Below, in pieces: positions 3,840-6,395 of a stretch of DNA of 6,395 nt. The notes under the pieces are model-generated. The model did no database searches. It was not told where the DNA came from and saw only the letters and a program-made list of their open reading frames with translations. The position numbers were made by a program, and so were the translations under genes. The DNA comes from Holosporales bacterium. GTDB lineage: Bacteria > Pseudomonadota > Alphaproteobacteria > BNTO01. The stretch lies in the NCBI GenBank assembly GCA_031257795.1, contig JAIRNW010000085.1:1-6395 (forward strand). Direction: 5' to 3'. Within the stretch, counting starts at the first letter, position 1, and each line of letters opens with the position of its first letter.

Positions 3840-6251
3840 TTACGGCTGTCTCCTGCGTGGCCGCGCGGAGTCATTATGTGATCGTGCAGAGTCATGTGAC
3901 CGAGCGGAATCACCACGTGGCCTCGCAGAATCATGTGAGCGTGCAGAGTCGTGTGATCGGGAAGAATCGTTATGTGACCGAGTGGAATCGCTGTGCGACC
4001 GCGGTGCAGAGTCATTATGTCGCCGCGGCCTACTTCCATCGCCTCCGCCACCATTGTTATTATACGTCCTCTTCCCGCCAACAGCCTTCATGCTAAGCTT
4101 ACAGCGCTTTGTCCGCTCGTCAACATCAATCAAAATAACGCTGACCTCGTCTCCAACTGAAAGCACATCCTCAATATTTTCGACCCTCTCAGAACTAATC
4201 TCGCTAACATGCAAAAAACCGTCGCGACGCCCAAAAAAGTTTACGAAAGCCCCGAACTCCATGAGTTTCACCACCTTCCCAGTGTACACCTGCCCAATTT
4301 CCGGATCGCCAACGATCTCGCAGATTATGGCCGCAACCTCCTTCAAGGAATCCTGATTTTTCGCGAAAATGGACACACAGCCATCGTCCGCAATGTCGAT
4401 TTTAGCGCCAGTCTTCTCGCAAATGCCCTTGATAACCTTGCCTCCCGTTCCTATCAAATCGCGGATCTTTTCTTTGTCGATACTCATGGTCATAACCTGC
4501 GGGGCGGACGCGTTAGTGTTTGTGTTCGACTTGCTAATGGCGTTCTGCATAGAGGCCATTATATGTTTACGGCCGACTAAAGCCTGTGCCAAAGCCTTTT
4601 CAATTATCTCAAACGTTATGCTGGTGATTTTTATGTCCATTTGCAGAGAGGTTATGCCATCGGTCGTTCCGGCAACCTTAAAATCCATGTCGCCCAAATG
4701 ATCCTCGTCACCCTGAATATCGGACAAAATAACGAACTTGTCGCCCTCTTTGATCAACCCCATCGCTATCCCTGAGACGTGTCCCTCGATAGGGACCCCG
4801 GCGTCCATCAAAGCAAGAGACGATCCGCACACCGTCGCCATGGACGACGACCCGTTCGACTCCGTCACCTCCGCGACGACTCTTATCGTATACGGAAACT
4901 CCCCCTTTCCTGGAATCAGCGGATGAATCGCCCGCCAAGCGAGCCTGCCGTGCCCAATCTCGCGTCTCCCCGGGGAAGACAAGCGCCCAATTTCGCCGAC
5001 AGAATACGGAGGGAAGTTGTAATGTAAGAGAAAGCGCTCTTTACGCTCGCCAGTGAGGCTTTCCACAATCTGCTCGTCGTCCGCCGACCCAAGCGTTGTG
5101 ACCACAAGCACCTGAGTTTCGCCGCGAGTGAATATCGCGCTCCCGTGCACACACGGCAAAACCCCAACCTCGCAGCAAATAGGGCGAATCTCGTCGCATT
5201 TGCGCCCGTCAACGCGCTTCCCGTGCAGCAAGGCGTCAGAGCGCAAGAGGTCGTACTCGACTTCCTCGAAAGCCTTGGCGACCAAGCTTGGATCGAAGCC
5301 AGTGTTGGCAGACGCGCTCCCTCCGGCATTGGCGGAAGCTCCACCCACTGCTCCGGCGGCTGATTCGCTTTGGTCTTTTGCGCTTGGGCAAAGAAGATCA
5401 ATGGTTCGCTGCTTGCTGTCCATCACTGCTTCGCGGCGTTTTAGCTTCTCTTTTATTCTTAAATCCTTTTGCAGCCACTCCCGCGCACTTTGCTCAACAG
5501 CCTTTTTAATTTCAGGATAGTTCTCCGCTAGCTTTGGGAAATCCATAATTGGCTTACCAACCCGCTTGCGCAGCGCCTCTATGGCACTCAAAACCGGCTT
5601 AAAACTTTCATGGCCGAACCTAATCGCCTCCAACATCACACTTTCACTGAGCGAGCTGGCCTCAGACTCAACCATCAGTACTCCATCTTTTGTCCCCGCC
5701 ACAACCAAATCTAATTGGCTACTAACCATCTGATCGACGGGCGGGTTCAGGACAAAGCGCTCGTTGATATAGCCCACGCGAGCCGCACAAACGGCGTGTG
5801 GGAATGGGATGCCAGAAATGGAGAGTGCCGCGGATGCTCCAATGATCGATGGAACATCTGGGGAATTTCGCGAATCGTAGCTTAGCACAGTGCAGACAAC
5901 CTGCACTTCGTTTAGGAAATTATCCGGGAAAAGTGGGCGAATCGGGCGATCTATGAGGCGGGAAACTAGGGTCTCGTAGTCGGAGGGTTTGCCCTCGCGC
6001 TTGAAAAAACCGCCGGGAATACGGCCGGAAGCGAAGGCTTTCTCTTGGTAATTAACTGTTAACGGGAAAAAGCCCGCGCCCTCTGCGGGCTTTTTTGCGG
6101 CTACGACTGTGCATAAAATCACGGTATCCCCGTATTTTACCAGCACGGCCCCGTCTGCTTGCCTTGCTATGTGCCCAACTTCGAGCACCAAAGGGCGACC
6201 GCCAAGATCCACCTCTTCACTCACAACATCAAAAAATTCACTTTTCTGCAT
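3840..6251 (-). CDS. pnp: Polyribonucleotide nucleotidyltransferase (PNPase)
   Basis: PNPase is a trimeric 3'-5' phosphorolytic exoribonuclease central to mRNA decay and RNA quality control. From the ATG at 6251 (803 residues) it has: RNase PH domain 1 (about 10-145) with the FFKR RNA-contact loop (82-85); the helical domain (about 146-310); an Ala/Gly/Ser-rich insertion (about 288-318); RNase PH domain 2 (about 346-550) with GRREIGHG, the phosphate-binding SSS (468-470), catalytic Asp517 and Asp523, and Lys525 (E. coli D486, D492, K494); a KH domain with GTGG (601-604); an S1 domain (about 655-722); and a 75-residue Arg/Ser/His/Asp-rich repeat tail. The family norm is about 700-720 residues; the insertion and tail account for the excess. 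All catalytic residues are present. The frame stays open to an ATG at 6341, adding 30 residues, but those derive largely from a repeat element. The start at 6251 matches the family N-terminus and has a good Shine-Dalgarno. Its stop lies 18 nt before the hpr start. Confidence 0.97.
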   Translation of the reverse strand: MQKSEFFDVVSEEVDLGGRPLVLEVGHIARQADGAVLVKYGDTVILCTVVAAKKPAEGAGFFPLTVNYQEKAFASGRIPGGFFKREGKPSDYETLVSRLIDRPIRPLFPDNFLNEVQVVCTVLSYDSRNSPDVPSIIGASAALSISGIPFPHAVCAARVGYINERFVLNPPVDQMVSSQLDLVVAGTKDGVLMVESEASSLSESVMLEAIRFGHESFKPVLSAIEALRKRVGKPIMDFPKLAENYPEIKKAVEQSAREWLQKDLRIKEKLKRREAVMDSKQRTIDLLCPSAKDQSESAAGAVGGASANAGGSASANTGFDPSLVAKAFEEVEYDLLRSDALLHGKRVDGRKCDEIRPICCEVGVLPCVHGSAIFTRGETQVLVVTTLGSADDEQIVESLTGERKERFLLHYNFPPYSVGEIGRLSSPGRREIGHGRLAWRAIHPLIPGKGEFPYTIRVVAEVTESNGSSSMATVCGSSLALMDAGVPIEGHVSGIAMGLIKEGDKFVILSDIQGDEDHLGDMDFKVAGTTDGITSLQMDIKITSITFEIIEKALAQALVGRKHIMASMQNAISKSNTNTNASAPQVMTMSIDKEKIRDLIGTGGKVIKGICEKTGAKIDIADDGCVSIFAKNQDSLKEVAAIICEIVGDPEIGQVYTGKVVKLMEFGAFVNFFGRRDGFLHVSEISSERVENIEDVLSVGDEVSVILIDVDERTKRCKLSMKAVGGKRTYNNNGGGGDGSRPRRHNDSAPRSHSDSTRSHNDSSRSHDSARSHDSARPRGDSARSHDSARSHNDSARPRRRQP
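3843..4031 (-). repeat. Degenerate 18-21-bp repeats encoding the RSHDSA tail of PNPase
   Basis: The last 63 codons of pnp form about eight degenerate units of six or seven residues: RSHSDST, RSHNDSS, RSHDSA (three times), RPRGDSA, RSHNDSA, closing with RPRRRQP. At DNA level the unit is about 18 bp (coding strand, roughly CGGTCACATGACTCTGCA), with 3-bp insertions in some copies. Units keep the frame. The segment is rich in Arg, Ser, His and Asp and should be disordered. It follows a Gly/Asn-rich spacer just after the S1 domain. Confidence 0.9.
6067..6095. terminator. Terminator-shaped hairpin inside the pnp coding region
   Basis: AAAAAGCCCGC at 6067-6077 and its exact reverse complement GCGGGCTTTTT at 6085-6095 form an 11-bp stem around a 7-nt loop. 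On the plus strand the stem is followed by one more T (six in all); on the minus (pnp) strand it ends in five T and then CCC. This is the shape of a bidirectional intrinsic terminator, yet it lies about 52-62 codons into pnp and encodes KKPAEGAGFF, a stretch close to the family sequence. It may be chance, an attenuator, or a block to antisense transcripts. Translating ribosomes would normally suppress it on the pnp strand. Confidence 0.3.
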
Positions 6252-6258
6252 AAAAATA

Positions 6259-6267
6259 CTTTCCTTC
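6259..6267 (-). promoter_or_regulatory. Shine-Dalgarno sequence of pnp, deciding the start
   Basis: On the minus strand GAAGGAAAG lies upstream of the ATG at 6251, with 10 nt between AAGGA and the ATG. Together with the family-typical N-terminus after this ATG, it supports 6251 over the upstream in-frame ATG at 6341. Confidence 0.7.
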
Positions 6268-6293
6268 TTCACTGGACCTCTTTCCAAACTCTT

Positions 6294-6395
6294 CAAAATC
6301 AGTTTTTGGGTACGTCGATCCGGTTCGAAACTCACGTACATCTAAGTACGCTCCGCTTCTGTGCTCCGTGTCTCCTTCCCAAAATTCTGATTTTG
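6294..6395 (-). repeat. Palindromic repeat element in the pnp leader, sharing its core with 1009-1146
   Basis: The outer arms are 6294-6310 and 6378-6395. As minus-strand RNA, CAAAATCAG pairs with CTGATTTTG and TTTTGGG with CCCAAAA, a 9+7 bp stem with a small internal loop. The core (6310-6352, minus strand) reads AGCGTACT, GTACGTGAG, TTCGA, CGACGTAC in the same order and spacing as 1064-1109 on the plus strand, differing by substitutions and small gaps. Both cores form a CGTAC/GTACG hairpin with a 6-nt loop. The element ends 42 nt upstream of the pnp start, so it may be transcribed as part of the leader. It may continue beyond the window. Confidence 0.65.

Noticed and set aside
3843..4031. 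CRISPR-like array from regular repeats
   Set aside because: The units are contiguous, degenerate and in frame with pnp, with no unique spacers. They encode a protein tail.
3628..4356. Long plus-strand open frame (242 codons) with RAESCDRAES-like repeats
   Set aside because: It lies antisense to the hpr and pnp 3' ends, and its repeats are the complement of the PNPase tail repeats. The minus-strand frames have clear family homology.
4916..5401. 161-codon minus-strand frame inside pnp
   Set aside because: It overlaps RNase PH domain 2 of PNPase in another frame on the same strand and has no recognisable motif.

Overview
The window most likely comes from an alphaproteobacterium, probably a Rickettsiales-type intracellular bacterium. 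The PNPase core reads like alphaproteobacterial PNPases. PriA has the compact layout I remember from Rickettsia: no recognisable winged-helix domain between the DNA-binding and helicase parts, and an Asp-Pro-containing C-terminus. Gene-free stretches carry dispersed palindromic repeats, as is common in such genomes. This placement is inference; there is no rRNA or other marker to fix it.

Layout. Positions 1-876 (+) hold the 3' part of an unrecognised coiled-coil protein that opens with a nearly perfect 60-bp tandem repeat. Positions 877-1355 are gene-free and hold a MITE-like hairpin element (1009-1146, 17-bp perfect terminal inverted repeats, TA on both sides) and a second imperfect inverted repeat (1164-1264). 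Positions 1377-3398 (+) encode PriA, the replication-restart helicase. Positions 3399-3533 are the gap between convergent genes and contain a 17-bp stem inverted repeat. Positions 3534-3821 (-) encode a small HPr-like phosphocarrier, and 3840-6251 (-) encode PNPase. PNPase and HPr form a tight pair (18-nt gap, pnp first). Positions 6252-6395 are the pnp leader, with another hairpin repeat whose core is homologous to the core of the 1009-1146 element.

Function. PriA restarts stalled replication forks. PNPase degrades and processes RNA by phosphorolysis. HPr is a histidine phosphocarrier of a phosphotransferase system, here probably a regulatory one. PriA and the pnp-hpr pair converge and look unrelated in function. 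The pnp-hpr pairing is the most interesting gene-level arrangement. PNPase is also unusual in its Arg/Ser/His/Asp repeat tail and an Ala/Gly/Ser-rich insertion.

I do not see a complete new defence, secretion or mobile system. The real oddities are the repeat family, the repetitive and low-complexity protein segments, the pnp-hpr linkage and a terminator-shaped hairpin inside the pnp coding region.
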